Assembly: GCA_028821235.1 (NCBI GenBank)
Contig: JAPPGV010000136.1
Location: 1-42,236 of the forward strand
Source of the DNA: a bacterium
GTDB lineage: Bacteria > Actinomycetota > Acidimicrobiia > Spongiisociales > Spongiisociaceae
DNA length: 42,236 bases
Direction of reading: 5' to 3'
The position numbers were made by a program, and so were the translations under genes. Positions 33,846-41,887 of this stretch are shown in pieces. Below the pieces are notes generated by a model. That model saw only the letters and a program-made list of their open reading frames with translations. It was not told the origin of the DNA and did no database searches. Every line of letters starts with the position of its first letter. Position 1 is the stretch's first letter.

Positions 33846-35167
33846 GCGGCCTTGGCCGCATCGGCGTTGACCTCGCCGAGGAAGTTGAAGATCATTTCGG
33901 CGGCGATCCCAAGGCTGCGGATCGGCACCCTTTCATCGTGACCCGCAATAGTGGCCCGATCCTCGAGGGTGATAGGCGCTGTGTGACACCCGTAGGCGGG
34001 AATGTCTCGCGCTCGGAAGATCCGCAAGTCGGTATAGCCCGCAGAGACCACCGGAACCATCGCCGCGCCTGGGACAGTCGCCGCAAGGGCTCGTTCCAGC
34101 GCTCGGGGTACCAACCCCCTTGGGTCAGAAGCACCGCTGACGGCTCGAAAGGTCTCAGTCACACTGACTCCAAACTCGGCGATCACGGTCTCCAGATCGG
34201 CAATGAACTGGCTCGGATCCGTGTCTGGCAATAGTCGACAATCGAGAGTGGCCTTCGCCGACGATGGCACAACACTCGGTTCCATTCCTGCTTCCACAAT
34301 CGTGATGCTGACTGTGTCTGTGAACATCGCCGAAAACGCAGGAGATTCTGCAATCGCCATCTCGACTCTGCTCCGGTCGGACTCAGACGCACGCATCATG
34401 ACCTCGATGAACTCCTCCTGTATGTGGCCCGCGTGGCGTGGAGATTGAATAGACCCGATGGCTGCAAGGGCACCTACGAGTCTGGTCACAGCAGTCGACT
34501 CACGTGGAACCGAGGAATGCCCACCTGCACCTTGAGCTTCCACAACAAGCCAAAGAGCAGTTTTTTCTTGTGGACAGTACGTGAAAACAGGATCCTTGCT
34601 GCCCAGCAGCGTTGGATAGCTGAAACTACCTTCTCCTAAGACCCAGGCACAGTCCAAGATATCGGAGCGATGCTCCTCAATCCAGCGGATGCCCGCCTTG
34701 CCGCCACGCGTCTCGTCAGCTGCGGCCAACAGCATGACGTCGACATGAGGAGACGGGTTCTGACGCGCAAACTCTGCCAAACCCACAGCATGTGCTGCTA
34801 CCAGAGTCTTCAGGTCTATCGCTCCGCGTCCCCACAGATAACCACTCTGAACGGTGGGGGTAAAGGGAGAAGTGGACCAGAACGAACGCTGCACAGGTGA
34901 CACGTCGAGATGGGACAACAGAAGTCCCGGCGGCCCCGCACTTGCCGAAACGCCCCTCATGCGGGCAACAACGCTGCTGCGGCTGCTGCTGGACTCGATC
35001 AACTCGACATCAAGCCCTTCGTTCAACAGAAACCGCATCAGAGGTCGTGCCGCTCGATGCTCGTTGCCAGGAGGGTTCGATGTGTCTTGCCTGATCAACT
35101 CTTCGACAAGGCCCAGCGTCCTCTCTTGGAAGCTGCTTGGTCGCGTATTGAGAGGCTCCTCAGCCAT
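33842..35167 (-). CDS. M20-family peptidase with a changed metal-site residue
   Basis: A 441-residue hydrolase of the ArgE/DapE/carboxypeptidase family. H86 and D88 lie in LLSHLDVSP, D118 in GRGAIDLK, and the C-terminal metal histidine in YGCHTAPITLED. The usual acid pair DEE appears as D151-E152-T153 (AADETRGG). The general base is thus kept, but the second glutamate, a zinc ligand in carboxypeptidase G2, is Thr. The ATG at 35167 follows closely on AGAGG. It sits between an alcohol dehydrogenase and the transporter genes, with a probable promoter in the 103-nt gap upstream. It likely trims an N-acyl or peptide bond of the imported compound. Confidence 0.88.
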   Translation of the reverse strand: MAEEPLNTRPSSFQERTLGLVEELIRQDTSNPPGNEHRAARPLMRFLLNEGLDVELIESSSSRSSVVARMRGVSASAGPPGLLLSHLDVSPVQRSFWSTSPFTPTVQSGYLWGRGAIDLKTLVAAHAVGLAEFARQNPSPHVDVMLLAAADETRGGKAGIRWIEEHRSDILDCAWVLGEGSFSYPTLLGSKDPVFTYCPQEKTALWLVVEAQGAGGHSSVPRESTAVTRLVGALAAIGSIQSPRHAGHIQEEFIEVMMRASESDRSRVEMAIAESPAFSAMFTDTVSITIVEAGMEPSVVPSSAKATLDCRLLPDTDPSQFIADLETVIAEFGVSVTETFRAVSGASDPRGLVPRALERALAATVPGAAMVPVVSAGYTDLRIFRARDIPAYGCHTAPITLEDRATIAGHDERVPIRSLGIAAEMIFNFLGEVNADAAKAA

Positions 35168-35216
35168 CCTCTAGCATCCTGGTCGCTCTTCTCATCGAGA
35201 CGTCGCTCTTCAGAGG

Positions 35217-35245
35217 ATTGTACTCCGCTCTCAACAGACCGTCAG
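35217..35245 (-). promoter_or_regulatory. Predicted internal promoter before the M20-transporter genes
   Basis: On the minus strand CTGACG (35240-35245, 4 of 6) and TACAAT (35217-35222, 5 of 6) are separated by 17 bp. It lies in the A+T-richer gap between the alcohol dehydrogenase stop and the M20 start, about 50 nt before the ATG. It could let the hydrolase and transporter genes be expressed apart from the lipoprotein gene. Confidence 0.45.
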
Positions 35246-35270
35246 ACGACAAGATTGCTACCAATCCCGT

Positions 35271-36350
35271 TTACCATGTAGTGATTACTGAGAACCCGAC
35301 GTTCTCGAAGCTTGACATCCCGTCAAGTACAGAATTCACATTCTCAAGACTTACTTCTTGGCCAATGAGGGACGCCGGTTGGATCAGCCCCTTGTCGACC
35401 ATCCTCAGTAGATCGGGATAGCGCCGTCGCGGCATGCCATGACAGCCAGCGATCCGGATCTCTTGGGCAACGATGATGTCTACGGGCATCGCGACCAGAC
35501 CTCGCTCCTTTGCCGTGGTAAGTCCGATCTGAACATGACGCCCACGCACGCGTAGCGTGCCGATTGAGTTCTGGACCGTCTCCTCTATACCGAGAGCGTC
35601 GATCGTGACTTCAACACCACCGTTGGTGAACTCCTTGATTGCTGAGACTGGGTCCTCGCTCGAGCTATTGACACTGAAGCTGGCGCCAACCTCATGGGCC
35701 TTATCGAGCTTCACATCGTCGATGTCAACAGCAATGACCTCGGCCCCCAAGGCAGAGGCGATCATCACTGCTGACAGACCAACCCCGCCGCATCCATAAA
35801 CAGCGACCCGCTCTCCTGGCCGTAACTGTGCAATCTCGACCGTTCCATGAAATGCTGTCATGAATCGACAGCCAAGGGTGCTCGCGGCAAGTGAATCGAC
35901 ACTGTCCGGCAACACAAGAAGGTTCACTTCCGCACGTGGGACAGGTACATACTCTGCGAATCCGCCTTGGAGCGAAGATCCAGGAAACTGGGGCCGCTTA
36001 CAGAGGTTCTGAAAGCCCGCCTGACACCGATTGCAAAGCCCGCATGAGTAGTGGAACGGCGCAACAACTCGATTGCCGACATGAAGATTCCGGACCTCGC
36101 CGCCCACCTCCACAACAACCCCAGCCATCTCGTGCCCGAGTATCAAAGGCAACCGTGGGTGCACCCCCAACCAATCCCAGTGTCCTTTCCAGATGTGCCA
36201 GTCTGTCCTGCACACGCCGCAAGCATCAAGCTTGACGACCACGCCATCGGGGGGAACTCGTGGAAAATCAACTTCGGATATCGCGAGCGGCTCGTATTGC
36301 CCGACCATCAGAGCCGCTCGCATTGCCTTCTTCAACGTGGCACTACGCAT
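35271..36350 (-). CDS. Zinc-dependent alcohol dehydrogenase (MDR superfamily)
   Basis: A 359-residue NAD(P)-dependent dehydrogenase. Catalytic zinc ligands are C47 in CGVCRTDWH and the H73-E74 pair in LGHEMAG; the structural zinc site has C103, C106, C109 and C117. The cofactor site is VAVYGCGGVGLSAVMIA followed by the acidic VDIDD, suggesting NAD. The start is uncertain: the ATG at 36350 has no ribosome site, while an internal ATG at 36323 is preceded by AAGAAGG. It follows the lipoprotein gene by 30 nt. The alcohol or aldehyde substrate probably derives from the imported compound. Confidence 0.92.
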   Translation of the reverse strand: MRSATLKKAMRAALMVGQYEPLAISEVDFPRVPPDGVVVKLDACGVCRTDWHIWKGHWDWLGVHPRLPLILGHEMAGVVVEVGGEVRNLHVGNRVVAPFHYSCGLCNRCQAGFQNLCKRPQFPGSSLQGGFAEYVPVPRAEVNLLVLPDSVDSLAASTLGCRFMTAFHGTVEIAQLRPGERVAVYGCGGVGLSAVMIASALGAEVIAVDIDDVKLDKAHEVGASFSVNSSSEDPVSAIKEFTNGGVEVTIDALGIEETVQNSIGTLRVRGRHVQIGLTTAKERGLVAMPVDIIVAQEIRIAGCHGMPRRRYPDLLRMVDKGLIQPASLIGQEVSLENVNSVLDGMSSFENVGFSVITTW

Positions 36351-36380
36351 TCATAACTGCGTAATGAAACCTCTTTCTTC

Positions 36381-37730
36381 CTAGTGGCCGCTTTGCCACT
36401 CCGCCCAAGCCTCTTCGACCTCGGGTCGGTCGGAGAAGAAGAATGGATCGGCCAGTCCGGCAGCCGCTCCGTATTGCGGTCCCCACTCGGATCCAAAGTC
36501 GTCGAGGCAACCCGGGAATGGATCAGCGTTCATGACGACGCCGTAGCCGATTGCGTTCAGTGCCGCACACTGCCGGGAGGGCAGCATGGAGAGCGCATAG
36601 ACGGACAGGGCGGCATCGTAGTTGGGAGCGCCCTTGGGAATGGCAAACGGTCCACCGTTGACGATGCTTCCACCCCAAGTAATCGTCACCGGCAGTCCGG
36701 GTTCCTGCTTGATGCGAAGTGCTGGTCGACCGTTGAACGTGATGCCAAGGTCGCATTGGCCATCCAGCAGGAACTGAATGGAATCAGCGCCGCTGTTTGC
36801 CCAGACGATCTCGTCGTAGATGTCATCAAGTCGGTCGAAAGCTGCCTGTAGCCCCTCTTCAGTGGCTAGTACGTCGTAGACCTCGTCCCACGTAGCACCG
36901 TTGGCCATAGCGGCGAACTCGAGGTTGCCGCCGAACTGTGCGAAGTTGAACGCGCACCGTTTGCCGGGGAACTGCTCTACGTCGAAGAAGTCAAGTGTCG
37001 AGTCGGGTTGGGAGCCTTCCGCAAACACGTCGGTGTTGTATTGCAGGACGATTCCGAAGTCTGAGGCACCCACGTAGTAGCCCTGCGATGGAATAGCTCC
37101 TCCTGAGCCACCCCTGACGAGGTTGCCTTCTTCATCCGAGTAGAAGGCGACGTCGGGGAGGGCAGCAACGTCGAAGAGGCTGTAATCAATAGGCTCCCAG
37201 TAGCCTTCTAATGCAAGACGCTCAGCCGTTCCGTAGTCCAAGATGGCGAACACGTCCCACTCTGTGGCGCCCGAGTCGACTTGCGCCTGCACCGCTGCAG
37301 TAGAGAGGTCCAGCCCTGGGGCCGACTCGATCACACTCCAACCGGTTATTGCCTCCCAATCGTCGAGAAAGGCTTCGCTCCACCCTTCGTGCACTTCACC
37401 ACCCGCATCGACCCAGACAAGCTCCCCGGGTCCCTGATCCCGCACGTCAACGAGAAGTTGCAACAGATTGTCCGGAATGTCCTCGGTCAGGGGGTGAACC
37501 TCCCCCGGAAGCCTCTCCAGAAGAGAATCACGCAATGACATGCTTTCTGTGGTCGCTGGGGACGCCTCTGTCGGCTCCGGTGAATCGACTTGGGTCGTCG
37601 TCGGCGACTCGGACACACTCGTGTCGTCGCTGTCATCTGCGCCACAGGCGGATGCCATAAGCGCTATCACTACCCCCAGGGCGAGTACCCGGGCCCTGCT
37701 CTTCGCTGGTCGACTCCCCGTTTTCCCCAT
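36381..37730 (-). CDS. PotD-like ABC transporter substrate-binding lipoprotein
   Basis: A 449-residue lipoprotein. The signal ends LMASACG, with the lipidated cysteine near residue 29, and an acidic Thr/Ser/Pro linker follows. The mature domain is of the spermidine/putrescine or iron-type binding fold: WSEAFLDDWEAITGWSV, the VLQYNTDVF block, FPGKRCAFNF and a late AIPKGAPNYDAALS segment. GGGAGGG precedes the ATG at 37730, and a promoter lies 54-82 nt upstream. It is first in its operon, ahead of the dehydrogenase, and pairs with the transporter genes at 31037-33845. Ligand unknown. Confidence 0.92.
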   Translation of the reverse strand: MGKTGSRPAKSRARVLALGVVIALMASACGADDSDDTSVSESPTTTQVDSPEPTEASPATTESMSLRDSLLERLPGEVHPLTEDIPDNLLQLLVDVRDQGPGELVWVDAGGEVHEGWSEAFLDDWEAITGWSVIESAPGLDLSTAAVQAQVDSGATEWDVFAILDYGTAERLALEGYWEPIDYSLFDVAALPDVAFYSDEEGNLVRGGSGGAIPSQGYYVGASDFGIVLQYNTDVFAEGSQPDSTLDFFDVEQFPGKRCAFNFAQFGGNLEFAAMANGATWDEVYDVLATEEGLQAAFDRLDDIYDEIVWANSGADSIQFLLDGQCDLGITFNGRPALRIKQEPGLPVTITWGGSIVNGGPFAIPKGAPNYDAALSVYALSMLPSRQCAALNAIGYGVVMNADPFPGCLDDFGSEWGPQYGAAAGLADPFFFSDRPEVEEAWAEWQSGH

Positions 37731-37751
37731 GAGTACCCTCCCTCAAATCAA

Positions 37752-37771
37752 CGCACGCGCCAACGCGTGCG
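37752..37771. promoter_or_regulatory. Perfect 8-bp inverted repeat between promoter and start of the PotD-like gene
   Basis: CGCACGCG (37752-37759) and CGCGTGCG (37764-37771) form a perfect inverted repeat with a CCAA loop. It sits just downstream of the predicted -10 and before the ribosome site, a typical place for a repressor operator or a 5' hairpin. The sequence is G+C-only in an A+T-rich patch. No regulator gene lies in this module. Confidence 0.5.
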
Positions 37772-37783
37772 CCGAATCTCAAA

Positions 37784-37812
37784 AGGGTACACCATTTTAT
37801 GAGAAAAGTCAA
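37784..37812 (-). promoter_or_regulatory. Predicted promoter of the PotD-like operon
   Basis: On the minus strand TTGACT (37807-37812, 5 of 6) and TACCCT (37784-37789, 3 of 6) are separated by 17 bp, in an A+T-rich patch. Transcription would start near 37776 and run into the palindrome at 37752-37771. The remaining 37813-37962 shows no gene. Confidence 0.5.
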
Positions 37813-37962
37813 ACGCGACTAGTCGTCAGAATTGGAAACTCATCGGAATTCAGTGGGGAGTGACCGTGCCTAGCGGACCCTTAGCTACTGAGATCCGTGT
37901 CCGGTACATATCACTAGTAACCAACAGCTAGGAAAGGAGCGCGGGTCTCAGTGGTGAGGACC

Positions 37963-38934
37963 TCATGGCCTGACGCCTATGTAGACCGTGAGGGGATCTT
38001 CGTACGGCAACCGCCTGATCCTCTCGAACCCCGCCCCGGCCAGCATGGACTCCAGGGCTTTCCTCGAATGGGCCGCTCCACCGGTCTCGACCCTCATCAT
38101 GACATCGAAGAGGGCGCCGAACGCTCCCGGACCGCTGTCACCGGCGAAGTCGTTGACCACGACGTGGCCGCCCGGTGCGATCGCCGACCGCACCCTGCGC
38201 AGCAGTTCCACCGCCTGGTCCTCGGCGAGGTCATGGATCAAATGGGACACCAGGGCCGCGTCCATCGATCCGGGCAGGACCCCGCACGAAGGGTGCTCGA
38301 AGAGGTCCACCCCGACCACCTCCACTCCCGTGCCCTCCAGCTCCTCGCTTGCCCAGCCGGCAACGAGGGGGTAGTCGACCAGGGTGACATGACAGCCGGC
38401 CTCGGAGAGCGGGCGTGCATAGCTTCCGAGACCGCCGCCCACGTCCAGGACCCGCTTCCCGGGAGCAAGCTCGCCGAGCTCATGGAGCGGCGGTCCGCCG
38501 ATCCTCGCCAACACATCGAGCGCGTCCAGAAACGCCCGGGCTTGCTCCGGATTCCGGTCGAGATGGGATCGCCAGGGTTCCATGACCGGGCGCCCTGCCG
38601 TCACCACCTCATCCAGGCAGGACCAGGCCCCGGCGAACACTGCTTCCTTAGCCACTACGAGGCCCATCTCCCCGCCCGGGCCCAGGCGCTCCGCGGTGTA
38701 GGGCGTGGCGGCGAACCGGTCGCCCTCCCTGCGCAGCAGGCCGATCCCGACCAACGCCTCCAGCAAGGCCCCGAGGTTGGAGGCATCCACCGCCAACTCC
38801 GCTGCCAGGTCACCGGCCGACCGGGGAACGCGCCCGAGAACCGAGAACACGCCCAGCCGATGGGCGGTCGTGATCGCCGCGGCAGGCTGGTACCCGGTGA
38901 TCAGGTCGATGAGCTGCCAGTCGTTGTCGATCAT
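37963..38934 (-). CDS. SAM-dependent O-methyltransferase (plant-type/hydroxyindole OMT family)
   Basis: A 323-residue methyltransferase. The N-terminal winged-helix dimerisation domain (TTAHRLGVFSVL through LLEALVGIGLLRREGDRFAATPYT) is followed by the SAM site VLDVGGGLGSYARPL, then HLIHDLAEDQAVELLRRVRSAIAPGG and a final GFERIRRLPYEDPLTVYIG. The domain order matches small-molecule O-methyltransferases acting on hydroxyl or phenolic groups. The ATG at 38934 overlaps the preceding gene's stop as ATGA (38931-38934), so the longer frame to 38964 is not used. It is last in a four-gene operon and may methylate the oxidase product; substrate unknown. Confidence 0.9.
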   Translation of the reverse strand: MIDNDWQLIDLITGYQPAAAITTAHRLGVFSVLGRVPRSAGDLAAELAVDASNLGALLEALVGIGLLRREGDRFAATPYTAERLGPGGEMGLVVAKEAVFAGAWSCLDEVVTAGRPVMEPWRSHLDRNPEQARAFLDALDVLARIGGPPLHELGELAPGKRVLDVGGGLGSYARPLSEAGCHVTLVDYPLVAGWASEELEGTGVEVVGVDLFEHPSCGVLPGSMDAALVSHLIHDLAEDQAVELLRRVRSAIAPGGHVVVNDFAGDSGPGAFGALFDVMMRVETGGAAHSRKALESMLAGAGFERIRRLPYEDPLTVYIGVRP

Positions 38935-40505
38935 CGCTTCCTCAGGGAACGGTACATTCGCCAACCGCGGACCAGCGTCGACATGGTGGACGGCTCAGCC
39001 TGCCGGGAACGCTTGCGGCCCAAGTCGTCGAGCACGGTGAGCGCGGCGTTCCTGCCCGGCACACCCGACAAGCCTCCGCCCGGGAAGGTGCCGGCCCCCG
39101 TCAGGTAGAGCCAGGGCACGGCAGTCCGGTAGCCCCGGCCGGCGCCGGGCCGGAGCGAGAACATCTGGTCGATGGTCATGTCGATGTGGTTGGGATTGCC
39201 GAACCTGGCGCCCGTGCGCCTCTCCCAGTCGACGGGACCGGCCACCCGCTTGTCGACGATCCGTTCCCGTAGCGAGACGCCCGTGATGGCCTGGTAGCCG
39301 TCGATCACCCGCTCCGCATGCCTCGACACCTCCGCCCCGGTCCATTCCCCATGCCTGATGCGGGCCGGAACGAAGGTCGACAACCAGGCGACGCCGCCTC
39401 CCTCGGGCGCGGCCGACGGGTCCAGAGCCGACGGAGAGGCCCAGAGCATGGCCGGTTCCGACGGGCAGATGCCGGCGGCGATCTCGCCGAACGACCGGGC
39501 CATGGAACCGGGGTGTTGCTGCAGCAGCCAGATCGCCTCGGGGTGACCGAACTGACCGGGCTCGGCCTCGGCGGACAGCGCCAGATCCACCTTGAACTCG
39601 GCAACGTTGAGGGATCCGCTGGTCACCATCCGGGCCGCCTCGTCGAGTTCGGGCACGGGCTCGGCCATAAGCCGGGCGGTGCGCGCCACGTCGAGCGCCG
39701 AGACCACCATGTCGAAGGTGGCCGTATCGCTCGAGGCAGTGGTGACCCTTGACTTGGCGCCCGACCGATGGATCGACGCCACCGCAGCGTCGGTGAGGAT
39801 CTTCCCGCCGGCCGACTCGATGGCACCGACCAGGGCATTGACCAGCTGGACGGAGCCACCGATGGGGCGCCCGGCCCCGTGGCCGTGCGAACCGGCCAGC
39901 AGCAGGCCGAACAGGCCCGTGCCGGGCAGCCACGGGGGAAGCTGGCTGAACGCCCCGTACATGGTGAGGGCAGCGGCCAAGTGCGGATCGGCGATGTGGG
40001 CGCCGACCACCTTCTCGGCCGAAGCCAGGACCGTCCGGAGCGGGTCGAACCCGGCTATGGGTCCTAGCTCGGCGATCTGGGCCAGCGAAGGCGGGGTGGC
40101 GAAGGCGTCCATCATTCCCATCAGACCGGTTCCCAGCTCCGATAGCCGCCGGTAGCCCTCTACGTCTCGGGAGTCCAGGCCGCCGAAACCCGCCAAGGTG
40201 GTTGACAGGTCCCTGTGGAACAGCAACCGCGTACCGTCCCCGAAGCCTGCCCCGACCGACACCTCCCGGAAGGCGTACTCCAGGCCGAACCGGGCCAGAC
40301 CCAGCTCTTCAGCGATGCCGAGGATCATGCCATGATCGATGGCGCCCCGCTCCAGGCGGTAGCCGGAAGCAAGCTGGTCGGTCCAGATACACCCGCCCGC
40401 CGTCGCGTTGGCCTCGAAAACGGTAACGTCGAGGCCGGCTCTGGCAAGGAAGCATGCGCAGACCAGGCCGTTGTGGCCCCCTCCGATGACCGCCACGCGG
40501 GTCAT
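38931..40505 (-). CDS. PYROXD2-like/phytoene desaturase-type FAD oxidoreductase
   Basis: A 524-residue flavoprotein. The FAD fold opens VAVIGGGHNGLVCACFLARAG, with VFEANATAGGCIWTD next. The GGGHNGL variant is typical of PYROXD2-like proteins, which are related to carotenoid desaturases. The C-terminal FAD block YLTGAGTFPGGGLSGVPGRNAA is complete. No other carotenoid genes are present, so carotenoid desaturation is unlikely. Its ATG at 40505 overlaps the amidohydrolase stop as ATGA (40502-40505), and its stop overlaps the methyltransferase start. Confidence 0.9.
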   Translation of the reverse strand: MTRVAVIGGGHNGLVCACFLARAGLDVTVFEANATAGGCIWTDQLASGYRLERGAIDHGMILGIAEELGLARFGLEYAFREVSVGAGFGDGTRLLFHRDLSTTLAGFGGLDSRDVEGYRRLSELGTGLMGMMDAFATPPSLAQIAELGPIAGFDPLRTVLASAEKVVGAHIADPHLAAALTMYGAFSQLPPWLPGTGLFGLLLAGSHGHGAGRPIGGSVQLVNALVGAIESAGGKILTDAAVASIHRSGAKSRVTTASSDTATFDMVVSALDVARTARLMAEPVPELDEAARMVTSGSLNVAEFKVDLALSAEAEPGQFGHPEAIWLLQQHPGSMARSFGEIAAGICPSEPAMLWASPSALDPSAAPEGGGVAWLSTFVPARIRHGEWTGAEVSRHAERVIDGYQAITGVSLRERIVDKRVAGPVDWERRTGARFGNPNHIDMTIDQMFSLRPGAGRGYRTAVPWLYLTGAGTFPGGGLSGVPGRNAALTVLDDLGRKRSRQAEPSTMSTLVRGWRMYRSLRKR

Positions 40506-41887
40506 AAGAGGGAGTGAACCCCGCTCAGCCCCGCTTCCCGGACCACCGCGCGGGCCAGCGACCGCCCCCGGGCTATCTGGGCGGCCTCGTCGATAGTGGT
40601 CAGGGATCGTTCCGCCAGAAGCCGGCGCCCGTCCACCCAGACATCGCTGACCGAGCCCGGACCGGCGCAGTAGACGACCTGCTGGTAGGGGTCGTGGACT
40701 GCGGCCAACTCGACCGTTCCACGGAGCAGGACCAGGTCGGCCCGCTTCCCGGCCTCCAGGCTGCCCACCTCGCTATCAACGCCCAGCACCCGGGCGCCGC
40801 CGATGGTCGCCATCGCCAGGACCTCATCGGCCGAGATCACTGCCGGATCCAACTCGTGAACCTTCTGGAGGAGCGCGGCCATCTTCACGGCTTCGAGCAT
40901 GTTCTGGGAGTCGTTGGAAGCCGCCCCGTCGGTTCCGATCCCCACCTCGAGGCCCGCGGCTCGGAGCCGCGCCAGCGGGCACACACCCGAACCCAGGATC
41001 ATGTTGGCGACCGGGTTGTGGGCTATCCCCGCCTGCGCCCCGGCCAGTATCTCGATGTCCTCCTGGGTGACCCAGATGGCGTGAGCCGCCAGGAGCGGGA
41101 CATCGAGAAAGCCCAGGTGAGCGGCTTGCGATACCGGGCGCCGCCCCCACCGCAAGGAGGAGTGGACAACCTCCTCCCGTACCTCGGAGAGATGGGTGTG
41201 AACCCCCCAGCCGTTCTCGCGGCAGGCTGCCGCTCCGGCTTCGAGCAACTCGTCGGACTGCCCGAGCAGGGTCCCGATCCCGTACCGGAATCCCACCAGG
41301 CCGGACTCCCGAGCAGCGGTCGCCAGATCGTGATGCTCCTCAAGGACCTCCTCCACCCCCATCGGGGGGATCGAGGAGGTGTCGCCCAGGGCGTCCTCCG
41401 CCCCGAAGCTGACCGCTCCACGAAGGCCGACTTCCACGAGGCCCTCGACCACGCCCAGCGAAGCGCGGGTCCCGGGATTCGAGTGGACGAACATGTCGTT
41501 GACGAAGGTGATCCCGGAACGGATCATCTCGGCGGCCTTCAGGATGGTCCCCTCCCGCGCCATCTCCGCGGTGAGGTTCCTCGAAACGGGAGTGACCAGG
41601 CGTTCGCCCCATTCGTAGAGGCTCAGCTCCGAGCCCATACCCGGAATGAGCGCCTCGGAGAGGTGGGTGTGAGCGTTGATGAGACCCGGAAGCACGATGC
41701 TGTGCTCGTCGCCGACCACGGCTACGTCTGGATGCTGCCTCCTCAACTCCCGGTAGGGACCCACCGAGGTGATCCCGCCACCCTCGATATGGACGGCCCC
41801 GTCCTCGATGGCGCCAACGGGTCCCATGGTCAGCACCCAGGCGCCCCGGACGATCACCTGCTCGCCGGGAGGAACGGAAGGCGGCAT
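40502..41887 (-). CDS. TRZ/ATZ-type amidohydrolase, second paralogue
   Basis: A 461-residue metal-dependent deaminase or hydrolase of the same group as 27104-28456. H73 and H75 lie in PGLINAHTHLSEAL. Further visible are GVHTHLSEVREE, LLAAHAIWVT and VGIGTDGAASNDSQNMLEA with its metal aspartate. It aligns with the other copy along its whole length, including the C-terminal VHDPYQQVVYCAGPGSVSDVWVDG. The ATG at 41887 overlaps the aminotransferase stop by one base (TGATG), so the frame upstream to 42085 is rejected. It is second in an operon with aminotransferase, FAD oxidoreductase and methyltransferase genes. Confidence 0.9.
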   Translation of the reverse strand: MPPSVPPGEQVIVRGAWVLTMGPVGAIEDGAVHIEGGGITSVGPYRELRRQHPDVAVVGDEHSIVLPGLINAHTHLSEALIPGMGSELSLYEWGERLVTPVSRNLTAEMAREGTILKAAEMIRSGITFVNDMFVHSNPGTRASLGVVEGLVEVGLRGAVSFGAEDALGDTSSIPPMGVEEVLEEHHDLATAARESGLVGFRYGIGTLLGQSDELLEAGAAACRENGWGVHTHLSEVREEVVHSSLRWGRRPVSQAAHLGFLDVPLLAAHAIWVTQEDIEILAGAQAGIAHNPVANMILGSGVCPLARLRAAGLEVGIGTDGAASNDSQNMLEAVKMAALLQKVHELDPAVISADEVLAMATIGGARVLGVDSEVGSLEAGKRADLVLLRGTVELAAVHDPYQQVVYCAGPGSVSDVWVDGRRLLAERSLTTIDEAAQIARGRSLARAVVREAGLSGVHSLL

